64,000 nt of DNA from assembly GCA_021442155.1 (NCBI GenBank), contig CM038222.1:58130266-58194265 (forward strand), read 5' to 3'. A program made the translations under genes and the position numbers. The DNA comes from Cymbidium sinense. Lineage: Eukaryota > Streptophyta > Magnoliopsida > Asparagales > Orchidaceae. The notes beneath the pieces are model-generated. The model had not been told where the DNA came from. It saw nothing but the letters and a program-made list of their open reading frames with translations, and made no database searches. Of the stretch, positions 21,240 to 35,000 are shown piece after piece. Within the stretch, counting starts at the first letter, position 1; each line of letters starts with the position of its first letter.

Positions 21240-23380
21240 TTACTTTTCTCTCTTTTTTCTTTATCAGTCATGTATCGTCTATCCTCTTTTTGTATTAGTG
21301 GATGTCAGCATTCCTCTGTTACTTCTGTACTTTTTGCTTTTGGGATTTGATGAGAAAATCAGCTTTAATTTGTGCTCTGGACTTGATTTGTATACTTTGT
21401 GCTTTGGATTTAATTAGTATACTTTGTTCTTTGGGTTTAATTTGTATCTCTAACTTGGATCATTTCTTGTCCACACATAGCTTTGATAGGATTTCTCATT
21501 AGTATGATGCCTTATTCGACATGCTAAATGATGGACTTGAATTTATTGAATTGACTTGTCGGATAGATAAGAGTTTTGCACCATCTACTTATCTTCAATG
21601 GCTTTCTTGAAGATCTCTTTCTTTTATGTCGTTGCAAACTTGAGTTTCCTTTAACCTTAGCGTCCTGCTTGGTTGGGTTTGATGGAGGAATTAGTCTGCT
21701 TATTTTGATGAAGGACTCACTCGAGAATTAATTTATCTGTGCTTGATCGAATTTGAAATTCCTTTTGTCCTAGCTTTGAGCTTGACGGACTTAATGAAGG
21801 ATTGACCTGATTTGTCAACATTGACTTGTCAGGAAGTGTATGTACGCCATGAACCCTATGCTTACTACTTTGACAGATTCGTTAAAGGATACATACAGAT
21901 GACCTAGCCTTTTGGCTTATATAGGGTCCATGTTGAGTTATTAGTCTAGCAACGTGTGCTTTAACAGACTGAACAACCACAAAATTCCTTTAGTTCGACC
22001 ATAGGTTTTGTATGAACTATGAAATAACTTCCTCGGTCCTATGCTTTCTGCTTTGACGGACTTGATGAGGATTGATTGTCGCATTGACTTGTCAAGTGTA
22101 TGTATGCCATGAACCATCTTTGCTGATGGATTTGTTGAAGGATATATCTGAGATATGAAACTCTGAGGGGTCCATGTTGAGTTATTAGTCTAGCAACGTG
22201 TGCTTTAACAGACTAAACAACCACAAAAATTCTTTTAGTTCGACCATCGGCTTTGTTTGAACTATGAAATAGCTTCCGGTCACAGCTTTGCTTTGTGGAC
22301 TTGATGAGGAGATAGCTTTGATCTGCGAGCTTGATCGGATCAATTGCGAATATATTGAAATATCACCTTACAGGTAATATGAAGATTGATTTGAGGTAGT
22401 CCTGAATTGAGCATTTTCTCAGATTGCTTTGATCTATCGATCAAGTAAAGAGATCTCTTAGATTTTGGTTGCTTGTAATCACTAAGCTGGATCTGGTTTG
22501 AGATTGAACAATTGTCGTCATTAGACTGACGAGCAGGGGCTCTTTCACTACAACCTTTTCTTATGACTTGTTGAGTGAGGAGAGAGCATTAACTTCGACC
22601 ATATTTGGGCTTATTGAGTTCGACCTTTATAACTACAGTCTTTGACTTAAGTTGTAGTGGGTTTGTGATTTTGTCATGACATACGAGCGAGCTCTTTCCT
22701 GGCATTTTCAGACTTGTTGAGTGAGGAGAGCGTAACTCGGTCATTTATGGGCTTATTGAGTTGACCTTTATAACCCATCTGTCCTAGACTTTAGGATGTA
22801 GAGGTTGATGTTTCTCAACTTAATTTATTGAAGCTTAGAATCGAGTTCTTGATCTCAATTTGACAAATCGAGATAAATTTCTGACATTTAGGGGTTGTCT
22901 CTTTTTTTGCATAGAAATATATTCTTTTGTTCCTGAGACTTTGCAACTTAACAGATAATTATTATATGGATTTTGACGTAAAGCTCGATGTCAACCTGAA
23001 TAAGAATATATTTGAGGATCTCGTCTTTTGGCACGATGTCAACTCAAATAAATTTAATATAAACTAAAAAAATGCCCCCTGTCTTGCAGGGGAAATTCTA
23101 AATTATATTTAGGAGAATTTTCAAGATGAAAGTATATAAATATATATATATTTGAATTGATGTACTCTAAAGGAGATTTTAACATACAACATTGATTTCA
23201 TTTTATATATAAAATCTAAAATGCCCCTATGTAATAGGAATTTTCATGGAAAAGTTCTCCATCTAGAGTAGGTTTATTTAGGGATCTCGGCATGAAGCAC
23301 GATGTCAACCTAAATGGATATACTAAAAAAAATGCCCCTGTCTTATAGGGGGATTTCTATTGTACCTTGATAATGCGGTC
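21240..23380. repeat. Non-coding repeats between integrase and the antisense ORF
   Basis: Three kinds of local duplication are visible. A ~240-bp unit with 'gggtccatgttgagttatta' and 'tctagcaacgtgtgctttaa' occurs at about 21927 and 22169. A ~175-bp unit with 'gacttgttgagtgaggagag' and 'gggcttattgagtt' occurs at 22566 and 22713. A ~125-bp unit with 'gcacgatgtcaac' and 'aaaaaatgcccc' occurs near 23030, 23215 (partial) and 23290. A frame at 21302-21502 is Leu/Cys-rich and unsupported. Such tandem repeats are usual in Tat elements near the 3' end. Confidence 0.7.
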
Positions 23381-23381
23381 G

Positions 23382-26300
23382 TCAAGTATAGTACTTTTTC
23401 AAATATTGACCATTAATTGGCGACATTGGTCTTTCACCATTTATGTTGATGAGTTGGTATGCCCCTCCTTGCTATACTTTTTCAATGACAAAAGGGCCTT
23501 CCCAGTTAGGCTCAAATTTACCACCAAATTTTTGATTAGGAATAATTGGTCTTCTCAGCACCAGGACCAATTCCCCTTTTTGGAATGTTCAAGGCCGCAC
23601 CGTATGGTCAAAAGTCTAGACATCTTTGCTCGATAGACTTCCAGATTTTGATGAGCTTGTAATCTAACTTCATCAAGCCGAGTTCCTCCATTCTGAGAGC
23701 ATTTTGATCTTGATTAGATGTCTTGGATGGCTACTCGAAGTGAAGCAACTCAACTTCAAGAAGAACTTGATTCAAATACCAATGAATAGGAGTGGCTTTG
23801 GTCGTCTTGTAGGTAGTTTGATATGCCCATAGAGCCTCTAGCTTGGTATGTCATTCTCTTTATTTTTAGTGAGAATCTTCTTGGCGACTTGACTAATGTC
23901 TTGTTGAAGGCCTCTACCAAACCATTTGCTCTTGGATTATATATTGAAGAATATCGCCAATCAATTTTGTGTCGATCGATGAATCTATAAATCTTTGCAC
24001 TTTAAAAGCTGTGTCATTATCAAAAATTATTTGACGTGGCACTCCAAATCACACATTATGTGAAGAAGTTAATCACTTTCGGTTAGTAGTAACTTCTTTA
24101 AATGGGTAGCTTACTTAGAGAAATAATCGATCCTTCTTGGGAAGCGATGTCGGTGATGACGGTGGGTCAATTGGTCATTATATCCATACCCCAACATTCA
24201 ATGGCCGTGATGCTATTTGGGTGTAATGGATTTGGAGGTTGATGGATGAGATTCATGTACTTGACACTCATGACACTTCTTAGCGTGATTAATATAGTTT
24301 CTCACCATATACGGCCAATAATAACCCATCCTTTTAATTTTTATTACCATCTTGGGACCTGACTGATGTGCACCACAAAGTTCTTCATGGACTTCAATCA
24401 TCACTCTACTAGCTTCATCTACATCTAGGCATTGTAGCCATATTTGTTCAAAGGATCTACGATATAAAGTATCACTATCGAAAGCATAGCGTAACATTCT
24501 CTTTTCGATTTGAGCTGCCAGTGATTTATTACTTGGTAATCTGCCTTCTTTAAAGTATTCGATAAAGGGTTGCCTCCAATCACATGACTCTTCTACAATA
24601 AAGGCTTCACATTACTTTTGAGGCAATGTTATTCTTAGCTTTTCTTAATACAACTTGTTGATTTTGGGAAATATGAGGAGCAACCAGTGATCCTAGGGTC
24701 AAATTTGATAACCCTCTAGGGATTGATTTTATCGGCTCTAGAATTCGTCGAATAAATATGTCGATCATGACATAATCACCATTCATACTTTCCATTTCTT
24801 TTAATTTTGCTAAGCACTATTCGGATTGAGAGACTCGAAGTGTGATATTTGGTATCGCTTCATAAGCTCAAGAACTCGCTATGATAGAAAGCTAACTCAA
24901 GCTTGTTGATTCTATAGATGCCAAGTACTTGATTTATAACGAGAATCATCAAAATATGCAAGTTTTGAATGCCTATGAAAAATACTTCTTCAAACGCCAC
25001 TAATGCTTCATATTCGCCTTCATTATTAGTTCTTGGCTCGATCAATCCATATGATCTCTCATTATCCCTCCTTCGGTGTTATGAAGATGATGCCGATTCC
25101 TCGCTTGCTCTTGGAAAATTTAGATGTTGGACTTGTTTGATCGATGAGGCTCCATCAAGTATATTTCCAAATTTGTGATTTTTTCTTTCATGAATGAGCA
25201 TAATTTGCTCATCGTAAATCATCATTAAGAGAAGAGTCCACAGGATGGATGGATAAAAAATCGCTAAGACTTGTCCTTTCACGCTTTATGAACATATGTG
25301 ATATCAAATTACAAAGCACGCCCATCTGCCGAATTGTCAATCCGGTTTGTCATCAAGTACTTCGATCGATCCTTGAGATGAGTGTAATTTTTGAGATAAC
25401 ATATAATGAAGCTTTTGACTAAAGATCAATGCTAAAGTGCTTTCTATCGAGAGTATCTCATTTCGCCCAATCACCGATGATATAATAAAGAGCATTTTCT
25501 TTGCCTTCTTCATTGTGTTGTGCCAATAATGCTCCAAGGGACTCTTCTAATACTATGTATAGAATGAGAGCTGAGTAGCCGCAAGGATCGGTGGATTTAA
25601 CAAGTAGTTTTAATGCTATTGAAGGCTTCTTGGCACTCCTTGTCCCATTTGAATGGAGCATCCTTCTTCATCAACCTTGCAAATGGTTGACAGTGCCCGA
25701 TAGATTTGATATAAATTGACGGATGAATGCAAGCCCTTGTAAAGAATAGTCGATGCAAACTTTTGGAGGCATCTCCATAATTGCCTTGATTTTAGTAGAT
25801 CAATTTCAATACATCTATGACGCACAATATACCCTAGAATTTTTCAGGATACCCCAAATGCACATTTTAGAGGATTCATCTTGAGATCATATTTTTATTC
25901 TCTAGTACAATTCTCAAGTCTTCAAAGTGATTTTCATGATTTAAACTCTTCACCACCAAATCATCGACATAACATTCCACCTTTTGATGAATCAACTCAT
26001 CAAAAATACGTGTCATGGCTCTTGGTATGTAGCTCCAACATTTTTCAAGCCAAAGGGCATGACCGTGTAGCAATAGATGCCAATAGGTGTTCTGAACGAT
26101 GTATGTTTTTTATCTTCAGGTGCCATTTTGATTTGGTTGTATCCTGATGATCCGTCCATAAATGAGAACATATCATAAGTGTCACACCATAGTTCGATAT
26201 TGGAAGTGGAAAGTCATCTTTTGGGCACGCCATTTAGGTCCCTAAGTCAATGCAGATGATTTGACCATTCTTCTTTCTAACTGACAATATTGGCTATCCA

Positions 26301-27960
26301 ATCCATACTTCTCCTCTGATGAAGCCTACTTCAATTAGCTTTAGTTTGCAATTACTGCTCTTCAATCTCCAATCTCATTCGCCTAGGAGCTTGCTTAACA
26401 GCTGCATCTGGTTTAATAGCAAGTTTATGAACTGCTACATCAGGGGATAAGCCTGACATTTCAGAATATGTCCAAGCAAAGCAATCCTGAATTCACAAAG
26501 TAGCATTTTAGCTCTTCAACTTTCTATCGTAAGGGCACTAACAAAAGTTGGACGGATCATCCTCACCTAGTTGACTTCTTTAAGTTCATCCATAAGTAGC
26601 TATTTTGTCCACCATCTTCAAGTTCTTTCAAAAGGGCTTGGCTTCCACTTCTTCATCATTTTAGAAGAATTTCATGGGAATCATCTTCTTCACCACTAAG
26701 AGTTTCTATCTCAACTTCTATTATTATATACAATGCTCTATCTTGATGAGATTTGGATGAACCCTGACCTTTAGTGATAAACTTTCTTCGATGCTTGAGG
26801 ACTTCTTTGGTTCCACATCTTGTTAAAGACTTGAGTTAGTATATGAACTCCAAGCTTATGCATCATTCTTCGTAACTGTGGATAGTATATTGGTATTCTT
26901 GCTATCTCTCATAACTTTTATGTTGAGCAGGTTGTTCAAAATCTTGAGGCTGAGACTCTTCAGATTTATAAAATAGAGTTCTTATTTCCCAACTCTCACT
27001 CAATGGTGGTACATAGAATGTTATCAATTCTTCAATATTATGCACCTCCAATGGCGTGATTTCTTTGAAGCACTGCTTAGGGATGGGTATAATTTTGAGT
27101 GAGTCATCGACCGCCAAGTGAGCTATCCTCCTTGATGCCATCTAACTCTATTTTCATAAGTAGATTCAAAATCATAGAATCAGAATCACTTATTTCATAC
27201 GCTTTTTCTTGAGAGCTTATAAGTTCCTTAGTTTGACAGAATATCTCTTCTTCTTCTTCTCGTCACTTCCCAAATGAGGAACGATTTTCTTAATTTAGGT
27301 GCAAAATCAAGTGTTTTTGGGAGAGTCGATTGCTTTTCTTCTTCCTTGCTTTTTCGCTTTTATTTTGTGAAATCGCTCTTTAGTTCCTGAAGTGGATGCT
27401 ACCGCTTCAAGAGGCTTTGTTGGTTTAGGCTCTTTGAGGATGAAGTATTTTGCATCTTCATAGATTTTTGCATTGACAGAGAATGATTGTAGGTTACCGA
27501 AAATTCTAAATTTTTCTCCATCTTTCAGATATTTCACACAATGATGCATAGTTGATGGGACCATGCCATACTCATGCACACCCAAGAGAGCTCTAAATGA
27601 TGTATCGATCGATTATGAAACTTGGCTTCATATATAAATCCTTGAACTTAAGTGAGAGAATAAAAGAACCTAGAGTTTTCTGCCCTTTTTCATTGAATCC
27701 ATGAACCATCAATTTATCTCTCCCAAGATGTTGGATATCGAGTGATAATCCTCTCAATACTTTTAGACTCATAAGATTGATAGAAGAACCTGGATCAATC
27801 AGTATTCGGCTAATCGAGATGCCATCACTCTGCAAGAACATAAAGAGGACATTATGATCATCCCAACATAAGGTCTTCCTAAAAATGTGACCGGGAGATC
27901 TTGAGTTTGCAATGCTGTCATGCATTTCAAAAGTAAGCTTCATAACCTTCAATCTTTGAG
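23382..27960 (-). pseudogene. Decayed Ty3/gypsy pol: protease, RT, RNase H, integrase
   Basis: Minus strand, in order. The protease is at 27952-27307, with the active-site region ILIDPGSSINLMSLKVLRGL (Pro where Ser/Thr/Asn is usual) and then LLGVHEYGMVPSTMHHCVKY. The reverse transcriptase is at about 26240-25860, with FSFMDGSSGYNQIKMAPEDK, TVMPFGLKN and the catalytic YVDDLVVKS (near 25970). The RNase H segment is at 25045-24860 and includes RTNNEGEYEALVAF. The integrase zinc-binding part is at 24497-24213, with VHEELCGAHQSGPKM and CHECQVH, and is followed by a core remnant. The integrase C-terminal part ends with KFGGKFEPNW and INGQYLKKYYT and stops at 23382. Frames break repeatedly, so no functional enzyme is encoded. 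The domain order (RT-RNaseH-INT) is Ty3/gypsy. Confidence 0.9.
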
Positions 27961-27969
27961 AGCTATCAA

Positions 27970-30900
27970 AGTTTCTGAGGTCTTTGACATCAAGAGAGCC
28001 TCACACACTTAGTTGTGGATCTTTCTGATGTGATAGAATATTATAATCTATCTTCTCGCCGATTTAAGGCTTTGAATTTTTTAGGAATAATATCCTCGTT
28101 GACTTCAATTTGCTTGCCTTTATTTTTATTTGCATTTTTCTTCTTTGATGAAGGTGGTAAGACTTTACCACTTCTCAACTAGACTTGAATAACTTTGTCT
28201 CGCTCAGATTCATCTGAAGAGGCAGTTTCTTCAAACTTTCCTCTTATTCTAGAAGATTGGTCGAAAGGGTTAGATTCATTTTTTAATGTCATATGCTTCA
28301 TACGTGATGATATCGACGAGTCTAACTCCTCTCCGTCAAGAAAACATAGATCTTCATCTGAACTGTTATTGAGTCATTAAACAAAATTTAAACTAGCTCC
28401 TCATACTCTTTTGCTTTCCTCGATAAAATTTTGATGTTGGTCAAGTTTGTCCGACCAATCATTGTCATCCTGAGTAATCGATGTTGAAGAATATCCGACA
28501 TCAAACGATGATTCGACATGTCTCTGGATAAGACTCACCATTATCTTCTTCATCCGATTCAAGAATGCTAAGTTTAGGCATGAAGTCTGTAAAGCCTAAA
28601 TGGCTTTCTTCTGTGGTGATACTCCTCTAGAATGATCTTTTGAGTTGTAGTTCTCTTCTTGATCTTCTTTTCTTAGCCTTCTTTGATTTATGGGCTGCAT
28701 TTCTCATGTGATGAAGTAGTCTTATCGAATTCACCGAGAGCCCAAATACTTGGTTTAGCATCTCTTAATCTAATATAGTTCAAGTGGTGATTTCCACTTA
28801 ACACTTGGACGCCTTTTAATTGCAACATCTTCACGCTTCTTGGAGACTACTATTTTCCATTCTTCGCCAACCGATTTCTCCTTCGCTTGTCTTTGTTGAT
28901 GAAAAGAGGACGTAATCATCCTTGTAGACTCTCTTTTTGACTAGAACACCGGACAGTGTAAATTCACCTCACGATACTTCCTTTCTAGCCAATCTTGAAA
29001 CATATAACCTTCAATAGGGTGAGATCATTCATGATAGGATAGTAATTTGATTATTGACTTGATCGCCTTCTTCAGCCTTTTGATTTCTTAATAAAACCAA
29101 CTTTGAGCTGTCAAATAATTTAGCCACACTGTCCCTTCAAAAGGGATATTCCTTGTTCATTCTTTCTTTAAGAGATTATCGCATTCGCTCATCATCTCTT
29201 GTGGCTTGTTTTGGACGCTCCCCACCACTTGGAAAAGTCCGAGGTTTGTCATTACCTCCTAATACCAATTTTGGTCGTGGATTAGAATAATCAGGCTTTT
29301 TACCCTTATCATCATTATACACCAACTGCTTTCCTTTATCCACGTTGTATATCACCTGCTTTTCATCATTTGAGCTATAAGCAGCATGACTTTCGTTTCT
29401 TCTTAAGTCTGAAGGTTTGTTTCTTCTTTATCTATAGACTGACTTAGACGATTCAACTTTTCAAATTTAGCCACCCTATCGAGCAAGTCCTGAAATGTTA
29501 CAATCGACATCATGCATAGAAATGGTGCCATTTTATCATCCATATTGCCCATTAGCAATTGGATTGCATGTTCTTCTTCTAATTATTGTTCGCATTTCAT
29601 ACTTAGGTTGTGCCAATGACTTATGAATTTCGTCACTAACTCATCTTTCCTTATTTTCAACAAGGCAAGGTCGTGATTGTGATTTTCTGGTTGACTAATG
29701 AACCTCTTCACAAATATAGTTTCTAATTTAGAAATATTTTAACTAAATCATTTGGCAATTCACCATTCATTCAAAAGCAGGCTACTAATTAATTGAAAAA
29801 AGAGTTCATCATTCTCCCTGTTACCACAAGTAGCCTTAAATTGGGCTAGATGTTGCTTTGATTACCAAGCCCACCGAAAGTATTAAATTTTGACCGAGTA
29901 ACCTTCGGTATGACACTTGGTCATATTCGTAAGGCACTTACTCACCAAATTTTCGCCGAAGGCTATGACCACTTTTATCTTTTCATTGATTATTATTTAA
30001 CCGGCATTAGCTCCGTGTGCTAGCCAAATTTTGAATTGTCGGCTGGAGAGGTGTTCAATTAATTTCATCCCTTGCTTCATGCATAGCATGTATGAGCTTG
30101 AGGTACCACTATGGTATAGAAGTTGTATTAGTTAGCTATTGATTAGCGACAAAAATAGGTCGCACTTGATATATTCTTCTCAACATCTCCATCATGATAT
30201 TCATTTGTACCATCATATCATTCATTTTACCAAGTGTAATCTCCTTGTCTTTGACCTCCATTTGACATTGCATTTCTCTTTGCTCTAGCTAGCCATGGCC
30301 AATCAAGATAGCTCTTCTTCTTCTCTATTTCTTGTAATTGTTCTGCTCTTTGCTCATTTTCAGGAAAAGAACTTGACTGCCCTTCTCCTTGTGCATTTGC
30401 AGAGATATTGTACTGACGTTGATTATAGTACCAGTGATCATTGGTTCAACCATATAGATAACACCCATAATCTCTTTCTCATTATGATCTTCTTCTCATC
30501 TTCATGATCAAAGATCACCCATAATCTTTCTCATTCTGATTTTCTTCTTCTTCTTCAGAAAGATCAAGATCCATCCTCTATTTGTTTTGTGAAGACTCTT
30601 CTTCATAAGCATCAAATTCGTTCGCCCGATTCGTGTTGATGTGATAATGGAAGATAGTTCATCTATATCTCTGACCATATAGATGACTTATATTTCCATA
30701 GAATCTTCTTTATTGTTTTCTTCCTGCACATGAATTTCTGATCGATGTTTCTAGTAGATCTTTGGTTCAACGTACGGAACGACCACCTCTTCTATTAAAA
30801 GACTACGATCAACATCAATCTTCTCTTGTAGGGGTGAAACTGATAGGCGATGGGATCCCCTAGAGGATTCTCCAAGGTGTCGACCATCATATCTTTCATC

Positions 30901-31450
30901 ATTGATATCCCTTCTTTTGGGTATCCATTTCTGATGAGTTGAGTTGATTTTGAGTATATGTATCGATGTCACACCTCTTCTATTACTCAAAGTTTCATTA
31001 TGGGGCCTTGGCCTCCATATCTATCCCTTTCCCTGGACCTTTCGAGGATTCTTGGACACGTCCAAGTGTCACGCTCGATGCTCACCATGCTAAGTGTACA
31101 TCGCCGCTACCATAAGAGATGACAACTTTCTTGTGGAGATTTTCCATCACCACGTGCCTCAAATCTTCTTTCATTAGCCTCTTCTGGCTACTTTGAGAAC
31201 TTTATGTATCCCAGATAATGTTTCAGCCCTCTTGGTGGTGGTGGAGCTTGACTTGGTTGGTTTAAAAGATTATTTTATTTTCCAAAGAGCTATTCCTTTA
31301 CCCACTTTAGATTGTCAAAGTTATAGAATACTCACCTGGTAGTCGCTTGTTCACTAGTTGTTCAAAGGGGATCTGAGCCCTCACCAGCTTTCTCCTTCTT
31401 CTCTTCTAATTTGCTTCGATGAGGAAGCTTCATGATCATGCTTTCTGTAC
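27970..31450 (-). pseudogene. Decayed gag region of the Tat-like element
   Basis: Minus-strand fragments run from a possible start near 31437 (MIMKLPHRSKLEEKKEKAGE) to about 27970. A Glu/Gln-rich, coiled-coil-like piece (ENEQRAEQLQEIEKK, near 30350) is followed by gag-like segments GNMDDKMAPFLCMM and TFQDLLDRVAKFEKLNRL (about 29560-29450). Further basic segments are around 28.9-28.6 kb. The order and the LLDRVAKFEK type of segment fit gag of Tat-type elements. No clear CCHC zinc knuckle was found, and many stops interrupt it. Short plus-strand frames (28195-28380, 30295-30507) are shadows. Confidence 0.7.
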
Positions 31451-32036
31451 AAAGGTTCAAGAGGGCACAAAGTTGCACCACGAGGAATTAAAGACACGCT
31501 TTGTCCCTTGAGATTCTTTCATCATGAGAGCTTTAGATTGACCTAGCCTTGAAAATTGAAGTTCTCGTGGGAGAACTCCTTGACAGGGTTGTTGAACCGG
31601 TGCACATAGCTAGTAGGAGTTTCAAGAACTGAGGCCTTCCAAAGATGGCCTCGGATGAATGTACGGTGGGTATTTCAGAGTCAGCTACGATGTGAAATTC
31701 AAGCTACCAAATTGAATGGTAGACATCTCCTGTTGATGATTAAGTGATGTTCACCATGACCTGAACGGAAAGGAGTTTTTTGTAGATCCATTTCTAAAAA
31801 GTGAAAGATGGGGATTAGTAATTAGCAATTATTATTTCACCCCATACTTTCAAGATGCAGGTACTAACAAATAATGGTGTAATAAAGATACACTCTATGA
31901 ATGATTCATTCTACATAGAGCTCATATTGAATTTATTACACACTTAAATCATCATTTATTTTGAATTTTGAATTTTCAAAATTTTATTGCTACTATAAAG
32001 CACATATATGACTAGCCAAAGATGGAAAGAGAATCC

Positions 32037-32055
32037 GTCCCCAAATGAGTCACCA
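32037..32055 (-). other. Primer-binding-site-like motif next to the 5' LTR
   Basis: On the minus strand the sequence reads TGGTGACTCATTTGGGGAC, four bases inside the LTR edge (LTR ends ...CCCACA). Similar TGGCGACTC..TGGGGAC motifs lie at this place in Tat/Ogre-type elements. This fixes the inner end of the 5' LTR at 32060. The tRNA partner is not assigned here. Confidence 0.65.
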
Positions 32056-32059
32056 GAAT

Positions 32060-35000
32060 TGTGGGCTCAAAAAATTCACCACCTCTTTTGATAAAGAGTG
32101 GTTTAAAGTGTGTAATTTTAAGGCGATGGAATAGTAGATAAGACACTACCCAGAGATTTCTCTCATGAGAACTTTAGATCGATGGTTTCCTATAGCAAGC
32201 CCTATAGTTACCCTCTCAATAAGTGAGAGAGAACTTTCGACAAGGCTAGTCATTAGATCGCTTAATGCAAATGTAAGAAGAAAAGATGTGAGTTTCAAAA
32301 TTTAAGATATGAAATTTATCATTTTAGCTTAAACCGATGGTTGGGGAATGATGACGTGTCGATCTAGATCCCATGGTTCTCATCCTGGGTCCCTAGTCTA
32401 CTTAGAGAGGTAGTCAACCTCGTAAGGATCCTTATCAAGAAACACAGGGTTACGCCGCCCAAGAAATACTGGTGTTTGTCAAGGAGATAATCTTAAGTCT
32501 ACCTTAGTAACAGAGGGTTGTTTGCCTATCAAGTATACCCTATGATTCACAACTCAAAGGGCGAGCCATTGAAAGCATACGGCTACGGATGATCGTAATA
32601 ATGGAGCCATCGCCAAACCACCCGATCGAGGACTGGTCATAAGCATCGTGGAGCCCATCGCGCTTCCAGCCGAGGACACGGCCTTACCGGCAAGAGATTG
32701 ATTGAGAGTGAACATAGCGTAACACTTGATTTGACATTGGCTTTTTTTGTGAGCTAGAGTTTTCTTAATTTGTCACCCTCGACAAATAGTGGATGGATTG
32801 AGTTTGGTTTAAGTTTTAATGATAAGTTTAAGATTGATATTTGAAAATTGATTTGATTTGATTTGATTTGAAAATTGAATTTGAATATGTTTAAGAACTT
32901 TAGATCCTGGCCAACTCGCTTAGCCGCTAATGAGATTGGGATCATCGTCACGAATATTTCTGAATATTTCGATTTGAAACTCTTATTATAGGTTTTAAGT
33001 TTTGTTAACCCGGACCCAATCTAAGACTAAATGGGAAGCAACCACATCCTCGACATTTGAATTTGCATTCGTGTATGGGGCACATGCGGGTGTATATAGA
33101 TTAATTTTATTTATCTGACAATCTTGTGATGAGGATGTTTGATCAGTATAATGATTCAACTCAAAGGCGAGCCATTAGCATTTACATATGATTGTAATAT
33201 AATTTATTAAAACCAATTTCATAATAATTTATCTGGAGTACTTGATTAAGACATCAAATTGATTGAGAGTGACATGTAATACTTGATTTGATTTGGCTCT
33301 TTTAGAGTTTAATTTATCACCTCCGATAAATAATTACGGAAGGTGGATAGATTGATTTTGATTTAAGTTTTTTTAATGATAGAGTTTCATTTGAATAGTT
33401 TTTTTTTAGATTAAAATTTGATTCCCCTCTTTTATTCAAATTTTATTTCCCCCTCTTTTTTATTCATATTTAATTTCCCTCTTTTTATTCAAATTTGATT
33501 TTCCTCTTTTATTCAAATATGATTTCTCTCTTTTATATTCAAATTTAATTTCCCTCTTTTTATTCAAATTTGATTTCCCTCTTATTCTTGATTTCTCTTT
33601 TAAGTAAATTAGATAAAATTTCAAAACGTCGTCATAGCTGGGGTATTTTAAACTTAGTGCTCCATGTTGAGCATGAGTGGTGCTCACAGTGGTTTTCATC
33701 GTCGCCTGTTGAGCACGCGAGGCCTTCAAAAGAAGATATACAACATATATATATTACTCCTCAATTTTTTCTAAGTCTAGAAATTAGACAAAATTTTTGA
33801 CATTTCATCTAGGGGAGTGACATCTAACAAGTGGTGGCTTACTCGACGCCTCTTGAAGCGTGAGCGGTGTCTTAACACCACCTATTTTCATCGTCACGTC
33901 ACGTTAAGCATGAGGTCTTCAAACGCAAAGCAACACAAGCATATATATACATTCACATTCAAATCTAGCTCGACCTATTTTTTGACTGCTGCAAGCTCGG
34001 TAAAATTGGGTTAGGTATGCGGTTGGAAATGTAAGGCAAGAAGAAAACCAAGGAAGAATCTTCTGAAGATGTTCTTCCCCGATTTATGGGCGAAAATGGA
34101 TGCTAAGCGATGCTAGAAAATCGAAGGAAGAATTCATTGGCGATATTCTTCCCCAATTGTAATGATGAAACGGATAAAGCAAGGAGTGCGACAAAATCAA
34201 GAAGAATTGTCTGTTGATGATGTTATTTCCGATTTAGTGCAAAAGGAAAGGATTTGTAGGATTATAAAACAGCTAAAACAGTGGGATGTATTCAGAACGG
34301 CCAAAATAGTGGGCTGCTGGGCTGTGGCTGAAGGGAAAGAGGTCGGCGGGCAATGGGCTCGTGGGTCTGGATTGCGGCTGCGGGCCGAACGGGCTGCAGG
34401 AAGAGGCTGCTGGCGGGCCACGCGCGGGTCATAACAAGTCGACGGGTCGGTTCGGCGGCAACGGGCTGAACGCGTGGGTCGGTGCGCGGGCTACGGGTCG
34501 CGCGGCGGGCTCGGATCGGTGCGGCGGATCGGGTCGGAGCGGCAGAGCGGGCCACGGGAGGCGCGCGGACGCGCAGCGGCATCAGTGCGAAGACGGACCC
34601 GTGGAGTTGATTTTACCGCGCGGACGTCGCCGGCAGCGATTACGGGCGTAGCCGTAAACGAGCGGAGAGATATGTCCTTTCTCATGCATACGGTTTATGA
34701 GAGAAAGAGCCGAGGGCGGAGAGAGAGGGCTGCGGCTGAACGGTTAATATTTCTAGACAACGGCACCGCTCGCCGTTTATCCGAGACAAGGACATCGAAC
34801 GTGAAGCAGAACCCTTAGACGAGAGGAATTATCATTATTATTATGCTTTGCGCTCGTGATCGAGAGAGAGAAAGAATCTTGTATGCACTCCATTCCTTGA
34901 AGGATTCCAGAGCTCTTCCAAAGTAAAGTACGGCGGCATTGGACATCATGTCCGGCATTCCATAGTTGTCGTAGAAAACTGAGCAGCAATTGACGGCGTC